Shown here: piece after piece, positions 8,582-15,747 of the stretch
Numbering within the stretch: the stretch's first letter is position 1
Layout: each line of letters opens with the position of its first letter
Source of the DNA: Robiginitomaculum sp.
GTDB taxonomy: Bacteria; Pseudomonadota; Alphaproteobacteria; Caulobacterales; Maricaulaceae
Length of the DNA stretch: 32,721 nt
Direction: 5' to 3'
NCBI GenBank assembly: GCA_021776675.1
Contig: JAJFFM010000113.1
Span: forward strand, 1-32,721
Notes under the pieces: model-generated
The model's database searches: none
Told to the model about the DNA's origin: nothing
Seen by the model: only the letters and a program-made list of their open reading frames with translations
Position numbers and translations under genes: made by a program

Positions 8582-9622
8582 TTAGGTTCTTTCTATAGGT
8601 ATAGTCATGCTTACTTTGACACCTTGACCACTCTTGCTGGTGATTTCCAAATTTGCCGCGCCGCCGTAAATTGTCGACAGGCGATCACGCATATTGGCCA
8701 AGCCGATGCCGTTCATCGGTTGGGTCGTATCAAATCCCGGCCCATTATCCGACACACTCAGAACGAGTTTTTGTTTAATAATCGCTGATGAAATCATAAT
8801 TTTACCATTATTTTTCATGAGTGCTACGGCATGCTTAATTGTGTTTTCTATGGCGGGCTGTAAAATCAAACTTGGTACCAGCAAATCAAGTGTATCGGAA
8901 TCAATATTAAATTCTGCCTTCAACTTTTCAGAAAAGCGAGTTTCCTCTATGTTTAAATATTCTTTTATAATACCAATTTCCGCTTCGAGAGAAATTTTTA
9001 CGTCTGGCGTGTTTTCCAAAGAAAAGCGCAGAAAATTACTCAGGTTTTCGATCATTTGTTCTGCACGCTCGTTTTCGTTATCAAGTACCAATGTTGAAAC
9101 CGAGTTCAGTGTATTAAACAAAAAATGTGGGTTGATTTGATAGCGTAACATTTCCAGGTGGGCATTATGGGCATGAACGCGAGCTTCGCTACTGAGCTCA
9201 GCCTCTCGCATAAAGCGGAAATAGTTAAAGATCGCGAAATAACCCAACAACAACACCAGATAAAACAGCGACCACATATATACACCTACTGCATATCTAC
9301 GCGCATCAAAGAGATCCAATTGCCAGGAAAATTGACCATTGAAACTAAGTGATATGAGCTCCCAATGCACTATTTCCACAAAAACTGCTATGAAAGGTCC
9401 AAACAACAAAATAATCAGAAGTGGTGTGTTTTTTAGCAGTGATGAAATCACCCATAAAAGGATTGTGGCCACAATACCCGACACTAAAACGGCCACGCCG
9501 TCCCAACCCTCAAACAAAACATAGCGCGTAACCAGCGATACAGACCAGAAGATGGCCGTAAACACAGCCATCACTTTTGCTTCTGCGCTTATATATCTAT
9601 TTACAAAGCTTTTTAGGCTCAC
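8582..9622 (-). CDS. LytS/YehU-type sensor histidine kinase
   Basis: This 346-residue protein starts at a GTG. The N-terminal half has about four membrane helices (roughly residues 17-35, 42-60, 66-88 and 112-135). It is followed by a His_kinase domain (PF06580 type) with the phosphorylated histidine H166 in YQINPHFLFNTLNS. The HATPase domain has the N box QPAIENTIKHA, DNGPGF, and GIGLANMRDRL. No large sensor domain is present, so the signal is probably sensed within the membrane. The cognate regulator follows 1 base later. An internal ATG at residue 18 is a possible alternative start, but it would cut into the first membrane helix. Confidence 0.92.
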   Translation of the reverse strand: MSLKSFVNRYISAEAKVMAVFTAIFWSVSLVTRYVLFEGWDGVAVLVSGIVATILLWVISSLLKNTPLLIILLFGPFIAVFVEIVHWELISLSFNGQFSWQLDLFDARRYAVGVYMWSLFYLVLLLGYFAIFNYFRFMREAELSSEARVHAHNAHLEMLRYQINPHFLFNTLNSVSTLVLDNENERAEQMIENLSNFLRFSLENTPDVKISLEAEIGIIKEYLNIEETRFSEKLKAEFNIDSDTLDLLVPSLILQPAIENTIKHAVALMKNNGKIMISSAIIKQKLVLSVSDNGPGFDTTQPMNGIGLANMRDRLSTIYGGAANLEITSKSGQGVKVSMTIPIERT

Positions 9623-9878
9623 TAGTTTATCTCGTTTTGATTATGTTATGCTGTATGGTACATACCATGTTTATGTCATAATACCTATTAAAACAAAGGC
9701 ATGGATTAAACTGCGCTGTTTGTCGCAAATATATGAACATTCGTCGATGAACACGTAGTTAATCGCGAAATTAATGTTATTTGTCGAACGTAATTCTATC
9801 GGAATGTACAAGTTCCTAGAATAGGCGGGCACTGCATTTAAGAAAGATGGTTTGAGAAAAAATTAAAGGATAGTTGCT
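9623..9878. promoter_or_regulatory. Divergent regulatory region between the LytS-type kinase and the TonB receptor
   Basis: These 256 bp of AT-rich DNA should hold both divergent promoters. There is a 6-2-6 palindrome ATGGTA-CA-TACCAT at 9655-9668, close to the kinase start. A direct repeat ATGAACA occurs at 9733-9739 and 9747-9753 (14-bp phase). TTTGTCG occurs at 9718-9724 and 9779-9785. The receptor RBS AAAGGA is at 9865-9870. The direct repeats do not match the usual 9-bp, about 21-bp-phased LytTR site, so binding by the adjacent regulator is unproven. Confidence 0.45.
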
Positions 9879-12839
9879 TTGTCGAAAAATACGGGGAAAC
9901 ATTTAACACGTTCAGCAAGCGCTGGTTTTGCTATGATAGGGCTCGCTCTGTGCTCAGGTAGTTATGCCAATGGACAGGTTGCTAAAGAAATCATTGTTAC
10001 CGGTACACGGATCAAGCAAACTAATCTTCTGGCCAGCAGCCCAATCACATCATTAACCAATGAAGATATTGCAACACGCGGCGTTACCCGGATTGAGGAT
10101 TTAATCAACGGATTGCCTCAAGTATTTGCTGGTCAAGGCTCCAATATTTCAAATGGGGCTACAGGCATAGCCACAGCGAATTTACGCGGGCTTGGCTCCT
10201 CACGAACTCTGGTGCTTATTGACGGTCGCCGCATGGCTTCTGGTACGGTCAATCAGGTGGCAGCTGATCTCAACCAAATCCCAGCCGCCTTGGTTAAAAA
10301 CATCGATGTTTTAACAGGTGGAGCCGGAGCCGTTTACGGCTCTGATGCCCTTGCTGGCGTCGTTAATTTTCAAATGGAACGCGATTTTGAAGGTATAAGG
10401 CTCGATGCGCAAATTGGCGCTTACCAACATAACAATGATAATCAATTTTTCAGATCGATACTTGAAACATCTGACAATTTATCCGCACCCATGGTAGAAA
10501 ACCAGCTAGACGGCGCTACTAAAGATTTTACATTAGTCTACGGGCATAATTTTAAAAATGGTAAGGGCAATATTACCACTTACCTCGGGTACCGAAGCGC
10601 CAAAGAAATCCGCCAGGACGCCAGGGATTTTTCTGGCTGTTTTTTAATCAATGGCCTGCAAAGTGGAGGTCCAATAACATGTCGCGGCTCCCTTATTTCA
10701 GCACGTGGATTGTTTACTAATGGTGCATTTGATACCAGTAACTTCTTGTTTTCGCTTGACCCGGATGCTGATAATGAGTTTCAAAGAGTAACTTTATCTG
10801 GCCAGGCAGGACTACCAGCTGCCCCCCGGTTCAACTTTACCCCCGATAACTTCTTTCAACGTCCTGATGAACGCTATACAGCAGGAATATTTGCCCACTA
10901 CGACTTAAGTCCGCGCGATGAAATATACGCAGATTTCATGTTTGCAGATGATCTCTCTATTGCTCAAATTGCCCCGTCGGGAAATTTCTTTAACACAGAT
11001 CTCATCAGTTGTGACAACCCTTTCCTATCCGACCAACAACGCGACATTATTTGCACCAACCGAGGCTTTGGGCCTACCGACAATGCCGACCTCTTGATCG
11101 GTAGACGAAATGTTGAAGGCGGCCCACGACGCAGCAGATTACATCATAAATCATACCGAGCAGTCCTAGGTATACGCGGGGAATTCCGGTCCTTATTAGG
11201 CTTTGAATATGATGTATCAGCCCAGCACTCGGTTGCTGATTTGTCAGAAACCCTTGAAAACGGCCTGTCAATCAGTAGGTTACAGCGCGCTCTTTTAGCA
11301 ACAACTGATGCCGCCGGTAACCCTGTATGTGATTCCGTTTTGGACGGAACAGATCCTGATTGCGTCCCAATTGATTACTTTAGCGCAGATGGCGTCACGC
11401 AGGCAGCAGTGGATTATGTCAGTACGCAAGGGCAACAGGGCGGACTTTATAAACAAACAATATTACTGGCGAACATTTCTGGCAATCTTGGAAGTTACGG
11501 TGTGCAGATACCTGGAACCTCTTCGGGCGCTAAAATTATTCTAGGCAGTGAATACCGTAAAGATTACTACCGTATGGATACTGATCCAAGGTTGATTAGC
11601 GGCGATGTTGCAGGTGTCGTTGGCGGCTCACAAGTTGACATTTTTGGCGCATTCGACAGTCTGGAAGCTTTTGGAGAATTACAATTACCATTGCTAGAAA
11701 ACAAACCCTTGGCCAAAGATATGGTCTTCAAGGGCGCATATCGTTATGCGGATAATTCTCTGTCAGGCGGTGCCAGTATTTATTCTGCAGGCGGGATATG
11801 GCAAGTCAATGACGCCCTACGCTTTCGCGGTCAGTATCAAAGAGCTGTACGTGTCGCCAATGCAATAGAATTGTTTCTACCTACCTCAGCAAGGGTTTTC
11901 AACTTTAGCTCTGGTGACCCGTGTGCCGGAGCGGCACCCCGTGCAACACTTGCTCAATGTGCAAACTCAGGTGTCACTGCGGCACAATACGGCAATATCT
12001 TGGTCAACCCCTCTGGGCAGTTTAATGCGCTAAAAGGCGGCAACCCTAATTTAAATCCGGAAAAATCGGATACCTTCACAATCGGCGCCATTATTCAAAT
12101 GTCAGGGCCGTTTGAAGGGTTCACTATTTCAGCAGATTATTTTGATATTACCGTCAACGACTTTATTGGCACTGCGGATCCCATTCAATCGATCGACAAT
12201 TGTGTGTTTGACGGCACCCCGCTGTTTTGTAATCTTATCAACAGAGATCCAGCTTCCGGCTCTCTCTGGTTAAGCGATAGTGGCTTTATAGAGGCGAACA
12301 ATACTAATATTGGCTCCCTGTTCACATCCGGAATTGATATTAATGCCAGTTACGATACGGAGCTCCCTGCGAATTTAGGTGGGATTGGCCTTACACTAAC
12401 GGGCACTTATTTATACGATTTGATTGAACAGACGTTCCCCGGAGGGCCTAAAATTGATTGTGTGGGGTTTTATGGAAGTAGTTGCGGTACACCCAACCCG
12501 CGCTGGCGCCATATAGCTAGTCTAAACTGGCAAACAGATTACAATATTGATGCTCGGTTTAGCTGGCGGCATTTTGCTAATGTTAAGGCAGACCCAAGCT
12601 TAAATGCAGCTATAGGGTCTTTTGATGAACAATTGGGCGCGGTTGATTATTTTGATTTAGCACTGACATACCGCGGCCTTGATAATGCAACCATTCGCGT
12701 AGGCATAAACAATATTTTCGATAGAGAGCCCCCCATCAGTACATCTGTTGGTGCGGGTTTAGGAAACGGCAACACTTTCCCACAGGTCTACGATGCGCTC
12801 GGACGTTTCTTATTCGCCAGAGTTACCTTGGATTACTAA
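9879..12839 (+). CDS. TonB-dependent outer-membrane receptor
   Basis: This 986-residue protein begins with TTG, supported by AAAGGA 8 bases upstream. It has a signal peptide with probable cleavage near residue 30 (SYA-NG) and a TonB box at about residues 37-45 (EIIVTGTRI). The plug domain has RIEDLINGLPQV, LRGLGSSRTLVLIDGRRM and GAVYGSDALAGVVNF. A long 22-strand-type barrel follows, with several Cys-containing loops, NLNPEKSDTFTIG and the C-terminal GINNIFDREPP...RVTLDY signature. It imports an unknown substrate across the outer membrane using TonB energy. There is no neighbouring degradative enzyme, siderophore gene or FecIR pair to hint at the substrate. The divergent LytS/LytR pair may control it. 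The length and Gly/Asn-rich plug are typical of sphingomonad/caulobacter-type receptors. Confidence 0.93.
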   Translation: MSKNTGKHLTRSASAGFAMIGLALCSGSYANGQVAKEIIVTGTRIKQTNLLASSPITSLTNEDIATRGVTRIEDLINGLPQVFAGQGSNISNGATGIATANLRGLGSSRTLVLIDGRRMASGTVNQVAADLNQIPAALVKNIDVLTGGAGAVYGSDALAGVVNFQMERDFEGIRLDAQIGAYQHNNDNQFFRSILETSDNLSAPMVENQLDGATKDFTLVYGHNFKNGKGNITTYLGYRSAKEIRQDARDFSGCFLINGLQSGGPITCRGSLISARGLFTNGAFDTSNFLFSLDPDADNEFQRVTLSGQAGLPAAPRFNFTPDNFFQRPDERYTAGIFAHYDLSPRDEIYADFMFADDLSIAQIAPSGNFFNTDLISCDNPFLSDQQRDIICTNRGFGPTDNADLLIGRRNVEGGPRRSRLHHKSYRAVLGIRGEFRSLLGFEYDVSAQHSVADLSETLENGLSISRLQRALLATTDAAGNPVCDSVLDGTDPDCVPIDYFSADGVTQAAVDYVSTQGQQGGLYKQTILLANISGNLGSYGVQIPGTSSGAKIILGSEYRKDYYRMDTDPRLISGDVAGVVGGSQVDIFGAFDSLEAFGELQLPLLENKPLAKDMVFKGAYRYADNSLSGGASIYSAGGIWQVNDALRFRGQYQRAVRVANAIELFLPTSARVFNFSSGDPCAGAAPRATLAQCANSGVTAAQYGNILVNPSGQFNALKGGNPNLNPEKSDTFTIGAIIQMSGPFEGFTISADYFDITVNDFIGTADPIQSIDNCVFDGTPLFCNLINRDPASGSLWLSDSGFIEANNTNIGSLFTSGIDINASYDTELPANLGGIGLTLTGTYLYDLIEQTFPGGPKIDCVGFYGSSCGTPNPRWRHIASLNWQTDYNIDARFSWRHFANVKADPSLNAAIGSFDEQLGAVDYFDLALTYRGLDNATIRVGINNIFDREPPISTSVGAGLGNGNTFPQVYDALGRFLFARVTLDY

Positions 12840-13133
12840 ACTACCTTGGGCTTACTAAGGCATTCATCTTTATGTGTAGGAAATTATGACCGCTCCGGGA
12901 GAAGGTCGGTTACCCGAAAGCGGCCAATTTGAAGGTTGTTAATATCAACAAAGTTTGTTTACGCCGCTGCCAAAAAACAAATAGCTCTTTGCGGTCATCG
13001 CCGCAAATTAAGAGACAAACCGAAAGAGTTGCGACCAACAACACAATATTGTTGACGAATACAACTAGGGTTGCCAGCAACTGACTTTTTCAACTGCCTT
13101 GCCCAAACACCTCATGCCCCCTATATCGTCCTT
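12840..13133. repeat. Structured intergenic region with several inverted repeats
   Basis: No ORF is supportable in these 294 bp. They contain ATGACCGC at 12886-12893 matched by GCGGTCAT at 12991-12998. There is a CCGCT/AGCGG pair (12890-12894 and 12919-12923) enclosing GGG/CCC, and a perfect 7-bp hairpin TTTGCGG-TCATCG-CCGCAAA at 12988-13007. There is also a 10-bp palindrome ACAATATTGT near 13041. Such ACCGC/GCGGT palindromes resemble dispersed intergenic REP-type elements. No T-tract follows, so none is a clear terminator for the receptor gene. Confidence 0.4.
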
Positions 13134-13976
13134 ATGAAATTTATCATTATGAACGGTGCCGGGAATCGGTTTGGGGTTTTTGATGCCCGCGCGCATCCCG
13201 GCTTTACTATGACATCTGATTTGGCCAAAGCTACAGCCACCAAAAACGGGCCTATGGGTGCATTGGGAGCAGATCAGATTATTGTTATGCGCCCACCTAA
13301 GTCAAGCGGCGCTGACATATTCATGGAGATCTGGAATGCGGACGGCGGCGAAGTTGACGCGTGCGGCAACGCTTCTCGCTGTATCCCTTGGCTGGCGATG
13401 GTTGAGACTGCTCAGGACACCATCATGCTCGAAACTAATGCTGGGCACTTACAGACAACACGGATTAGTGAGCATCAAGTCTCTGTTGATATGGGGGAGC
13501 CGCTTTTGCAGTGGAACGAAATCCCGCTTAAAGAATATATGGATACCCATGTGGTCGACGTCAAAGTAGGCCCCATTGATGCACCAATTCTTGCACGGCC
13601 GGGTGCGGTCAATATGGGCAATCCTCACTGCGTGTTTTTTGTCGACAATGCAGACGAGACGGCCGTGGATAAAATTGGCCCGATGATAGAATTTCATCCC
13701 CTCTTCCCTGAGCAATGTAATGTAGGCTTTGCCGAAATCCGCGGAAAAGACGTAATCCGTTTGCGCGTATGGGAGCGCGGTGTCGGTATTACCAAGGCTT
13801 GCGGTACCGGTGCATGTGCTGCTCTAGTCGCCGCCCACCGCCAAGGCCACACGGATCGGATGGCGCGCATCATCATGGACGGCGGTGATTTACAAATAGA
13901 ATGGCGCGAAAGCGATAATCACGTCATTATGACCGGCCCGGTAGAGGTGGAGTTTGAGGGTGAGCTAGATGTCTAA
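13134..13976 (+). CDS. dapF: Diaminopimelate epimerase
   Basis: This enzyme converts LL- to meso-diaminopimelate for lysine and peptidoglycan synthesis in the cytoplasm. The ORF track starts at a TTG at 13071, but the family begins at MKFIIMNGAGNRF, so I use the ATG at 13134 (280 residues, normal length). Both catalytic cysteines are present: C77 in ACGNASRC and C223 in KACGTGACA. The MGNPHCVFF and WERGVGIT motifs also fit. The Shine-Dalgarno is weak. A seven-codon reading frame, ATG at 13114 to TGA at 13135-13137, overlaps the dapF start as ATGA. In many alphaproteobacteria dapF is followed by the mtaB methylthiotransferase gene; here it ends 10 bases from the convergent pspF-like gene. Confidence 0.97.
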   Translation: MKFIIMNGAGNRFGVFDARAHPGFTMTSDLAKATATKNGPMGALGADQIIVMRPPKSSGADIFMEIWNADGGEVDACGNASRCIPWLAMVETAQDTIMLETNAGHLQTTRISEHQVSVDMGEPLLQWNEIPLKEYMDTHVVDVKVGPIDAPILARPGAVNMGNPHCVFFVDNADETAVDKIGPMIEFHPLFPEQCNVGFAEIRGKDVIRLRVWERGVGITKACGTGACAALVAAHRQGHTDRMARIIMDGGDLQIEWRESDNHVIMTGPVEVEFEGELDV

Positions 13977-13986
13977 CACATCCATC

Positions 13987-15045
13987 TTATTTCTTAAGAC
14001 CGTGTTTGCGTAGTAGCCCCCTGAATTGGTGATAGGTCAGGCCTAGGTATTTCGCCGCCTTGCCTTGATGGTTTTTGCTGTACTTTAAAGCTTCTTGTAT
14101 AATAGTCAGCTCAAAGGCATCTGTACGTTCCGTGAGGCTTTTGCCTGAAATGTCATTTGCGGCAGGTATGGATGCATGACTAAACTCACCTTGGTCAGCT
14201 ACACTCTGATGTTCAGCCTGATGTTCAGCGTTTTTTTGTTCCGCCCTTTTTTGATTAGGATGGGCCATTCTCAATTGCCAGGGCGTATCAAACGGATCAA
14301 GATTGATGTTGGTAATCGGTACATCAAGGCCATCCTCGTCGTTCCAAGCACGCCCTACGGCTCTTTCTATGACGTTTTTCAATTCTCGCACATTGCAAGG
14401 CCAATCATAGGACTGCAAAAATTCAATGACCTCGGCGCTAAACCCTGCGAAACTGTCTTCGCCCAGGACCGTGACCATGTTGGCAGCAAATTTTTCGGCC
14501 ATTGGCATAATGTCCGTTTTGCGTGCGCGGAGCGGCGGCAAAGTTATGACATCAAATGCCAATACAGATAAGAGGTTAGAACTGAAACGCCCTTCTGCAA
14601 CCTCAGCCCTTAGATCTACTGCGCTTGATGATAATATACGAACATCAACACTAATGTCTTCCGTACTGCCTATAGACTTGAATGAGCCAGTTTCTATCAT
14701 GCTCAGTAGTTTTTCCTGAACGGCCATAGGCATGGCTTCGATATTATCTATAAAGAGTGTGCCGCCCTCTGCTTCTTCTAGCAAGCTTGTCGCAAGCCCT
14801 GATGCAGCGCCGAAAATACGCGCCTCAAGAGTTTCCCCATCCATGGCCGCACAATTTACGGCTTGCCATGTTTGCTCCCAGCGTGGTGATAAGAAATGCA
14901 GGCGTCCTGCCACCGATGTTTTGCCTGTACCGTTCTCACCGACGACCAAAATAGGCTTATCAATTGCCGCTAAACCCGAAATCGAATCTAATGTCACCAG
15001 CCATGCAGGGCTCTGCCCTATGAGTTTTTGCGCTATTTCTACCAT
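13987..15045 (-). CDS. pspF: PspF homologue (AAA+ transcriptional regulator) with degenerate catalytic motifs
   Basis: This 352-residue protein aligns end to end with E. coli PspF from memory. It matches at the N-terminus (DKPILVVGENGTGKT, RLHFLSPRW, VNCAAM), at AFDVITLPPLRARKTDI and RELKNVIERAV, and at the C-terminal Fis-type helix-turn-helix (GKAAKYLGLTYHQFRGLL). Walker A is intact (residues 36-43). However, the L1 loop that carries GAFTGA is deleted: the sequence reads RIFGAASG then LATSLLEEAEGGTLF. Walker B is D100-N101 instead of D-E. The sensor I asparagine region (CATNAD in PspF) is SSSAVD. The two arginine-finger positions are Ser155 and Val161. A Gln/Glu/His-rich linker precedes the HTH. 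It is divergent from the psp genes, like classical pspF. Sigma54 activation and ATP hydrolysis are therefore doubtful. Confidence 0.88.
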   Translation of the reverse strand: MVEIAQKLIGQSPAWLVTLDSISGLAAIDKPILVVGENGTGKTSVAGRLHFLSPRWEQTWQAVNCAAMDGETLEARIFGAASGLATSLLEEAEGGTLFIDNIEAMPMAVQEKLLSMIETGSFKSIGSTEDISVDVRILSSSAVDLRAEVAEGRFSSNLLSVLAFDVITLPPLRARKTDIMPMAEKFAANMVTVLGEDSFAGFSAEVIEFLQSYDWPCNVRELKNVIERAVGRAWNDEDGLDVPITNINLDPFDTPWQLRMAHPNQKRAEQKNAEHQAEHQSVADQGEFSHASIPAANDISGKSLTERTDAFELTIIQEALKYSKNHQGKAAKYLGLTYHQFRGLLRKHGLKK

Positions 15046-15210
15046 ATTTAGTATATATAGCTAAACTTATGTAGTGTAAATAACTAGTTTTTAGTATTTT
15101 CCACTACTTGATATTTCAGCAAACCATCCATTTTCAGGGAATATCTATATATTTCAATGGTTTATAAATTTCGTGACTTTTTTTTGGAACTTGTCATTCT
15201 ACTGAGGAAA

Positions 15211-15230
15211 GCCACACCAATTCGGGTGGC
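15211..15230. promoter_or_regulatory. Hairpin in the psp leader
   Basis: GCCACACC and GGGTGGC pair with one bulged A around the loop AATTC, giving seven base pairs. It lies directly after the candidate promoter area. No T-tract follows; A-rich sequence does. A leader RNA element or operator is possible. Confidence 0.4.
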
Positions 15231-15233
15231 AAG

Positions 15234-15273
15234 AAATTAACGGCCCAAATTTAACGGCTCAAATTTAACGGCT
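15234..15273 (+). repeat. 14-bp tandem repeat (nearly three copies) in the psp leader
   Basis: CAAATTTAACGGCT occurs twice exactly in tandem at 15246-15259 and 15260-15273, preceded by a shortened copy AAATTAACGGCC. The 14-bp period is unlike coding DNA, and the array sits between the leader hairpin and a CTGGC/GCCAG stem (15274-15278 and 15293-15297). Its function is unknown; it could be iterated protein-binding sites or slippage-derived. Confidence 0.75.
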
Positions 15274-15336
15274 CTGGCGCTTCCCCCTTCAAGCCAGGGC
15301 CACCCAAACGCCCTTAGGGCAGAAAGAAGAGAGACC

Positions 15337-15492
15337 ATGACGTATCGTACACTTGATACCGAAACAACATTTACTGAGAGCAGCCTTTTAGGTGATTCAA
15401 GCGCTCCGGTTCGCCATTTACGAGCTAGACGCAGAGCATCGACACTTCGTCATCGTTCAAGCGGTGTAAGATTGTCCGGCTTTGGCATCTAA
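15337..15492 (+). CDS. Small Arg-rich protein of the psp operon (51 aa)
   Basis: This gene is too short for the ORF track. ATG at 15337 is preceded by a purine-rich AGAAAGAAGAGAGACC stretch. It encodes 51 residues: an acidic/Thr-rich start (TLDTETTFTESSLLGD), then a strongly basic middle (RHLRARRRASTLRHR) and the end SGFGI. No membrane segment and no recognisable family. It is the first gene on the psp strand, 28 bases before the next small gene. Its intact frame between a leader and a well-placed second gene supports it, but without homologues I cannot be sure. It could be a leader peptide or a small DNA/RNA- or membrane-surface-binding protein. Confidence 0.5.
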   Translation: MTYRTLDTETTFTESSLLGDSSAPVRHLRARRRASTLRHRSSGVRLSGFGI

Positions 15493-15520
15493 GCCATTTT
15501 AACCCCCACAAGGAAACAAC

Positions 15521-15685
15521 ATGACCGACGAAGAATTTGATTACGAAAGCCGCACAGGAAGCCGCGCCCAAAAGCATCAAGATTATAAAGCAAAATTCTG
15601 GCGCTTCGTAAAATATCTCAGCACCCGTAAATTGGAATGCTGGGGATTTTTCGCCGCCGGCTATATCATCGCCACAATTTTTTAA
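15521..15685 (+). CDS. Small single-span membrane protein of the psp operon (54 aa)
   Basis: ATG at 15521 is preceded by AAGGAAAC, a good ribosome binding site. It encodes 54 residues with a charged hydrophilic N-terminal half (MTDEEFDYESRTGSRAQKHQ), then WRFVKYLSTRK and a C-terminal hydrophobic segment (WGFFAAGYIIATIF) that ends the protein. This tail-anchored topology resembles small inner-membrane partners in stress operons, but I recognise no family. It lies 62 bases upstream of pspA. A weak AT-rich inverted repeat, TTAAGA/TCTTAA, covers its stop codon (15682-15699). A role in membrane-stress signalling is inference from context. Confidence 0.65.
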   Translation: MTDEEFDYESRTGSRAQKHQDYKAKFWRFVKYLSTRKLECWGFFAAGYIIATIF

Positions 15686-15747
15686 GAGCCAGTTCTTAAT
15701 TTAACGCCAACCCTCAAAACCAAACACAATTACTATAGGAGACTACA

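Larger units (their letters stand above)
15046..15336. promoter_or_regulatory. Divergent psp control region
   Basis: These 291 bp separate the pspF-like gene from the first small psp-side gene. The best -24-like match, TGGAAC at 15185-15190, lacks a GC at the -12 position, so no good sigma54 promoter is visible. A heat-type candidate is CTTG (15107-15110), a 17-base spacer and CCATTTT (15128-15134), which is weak. GTAGTG (15071-15076) and CACTAC (15102-15107) form a spaced inverted repeat around AACTAGTT and could be an operator. The 3' part is a structured leader, annotated separately. Confidence 0.4.

Noticed and set aside
8694-9140. 148-residue plus-strand ORF
   Set aside because: It is antisense to the histidine kinase catalytic domain, whose motifs are unambiguous.
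9733-9753. ATGAACA direct repeat as a LytTR binding site
   Set aside because: The 14-bp phase and 7-bp unit do not match the usual LytTR arrangement of 9-bp repeats about two helical turns apart.
15185-15200. Possible sigma54 promoter TGGAAC...ATTCT
   Set aside because: The -12 element lacks the GC dinucleotide and the -24 element is imperfect, so it is not annotated as a promoter.
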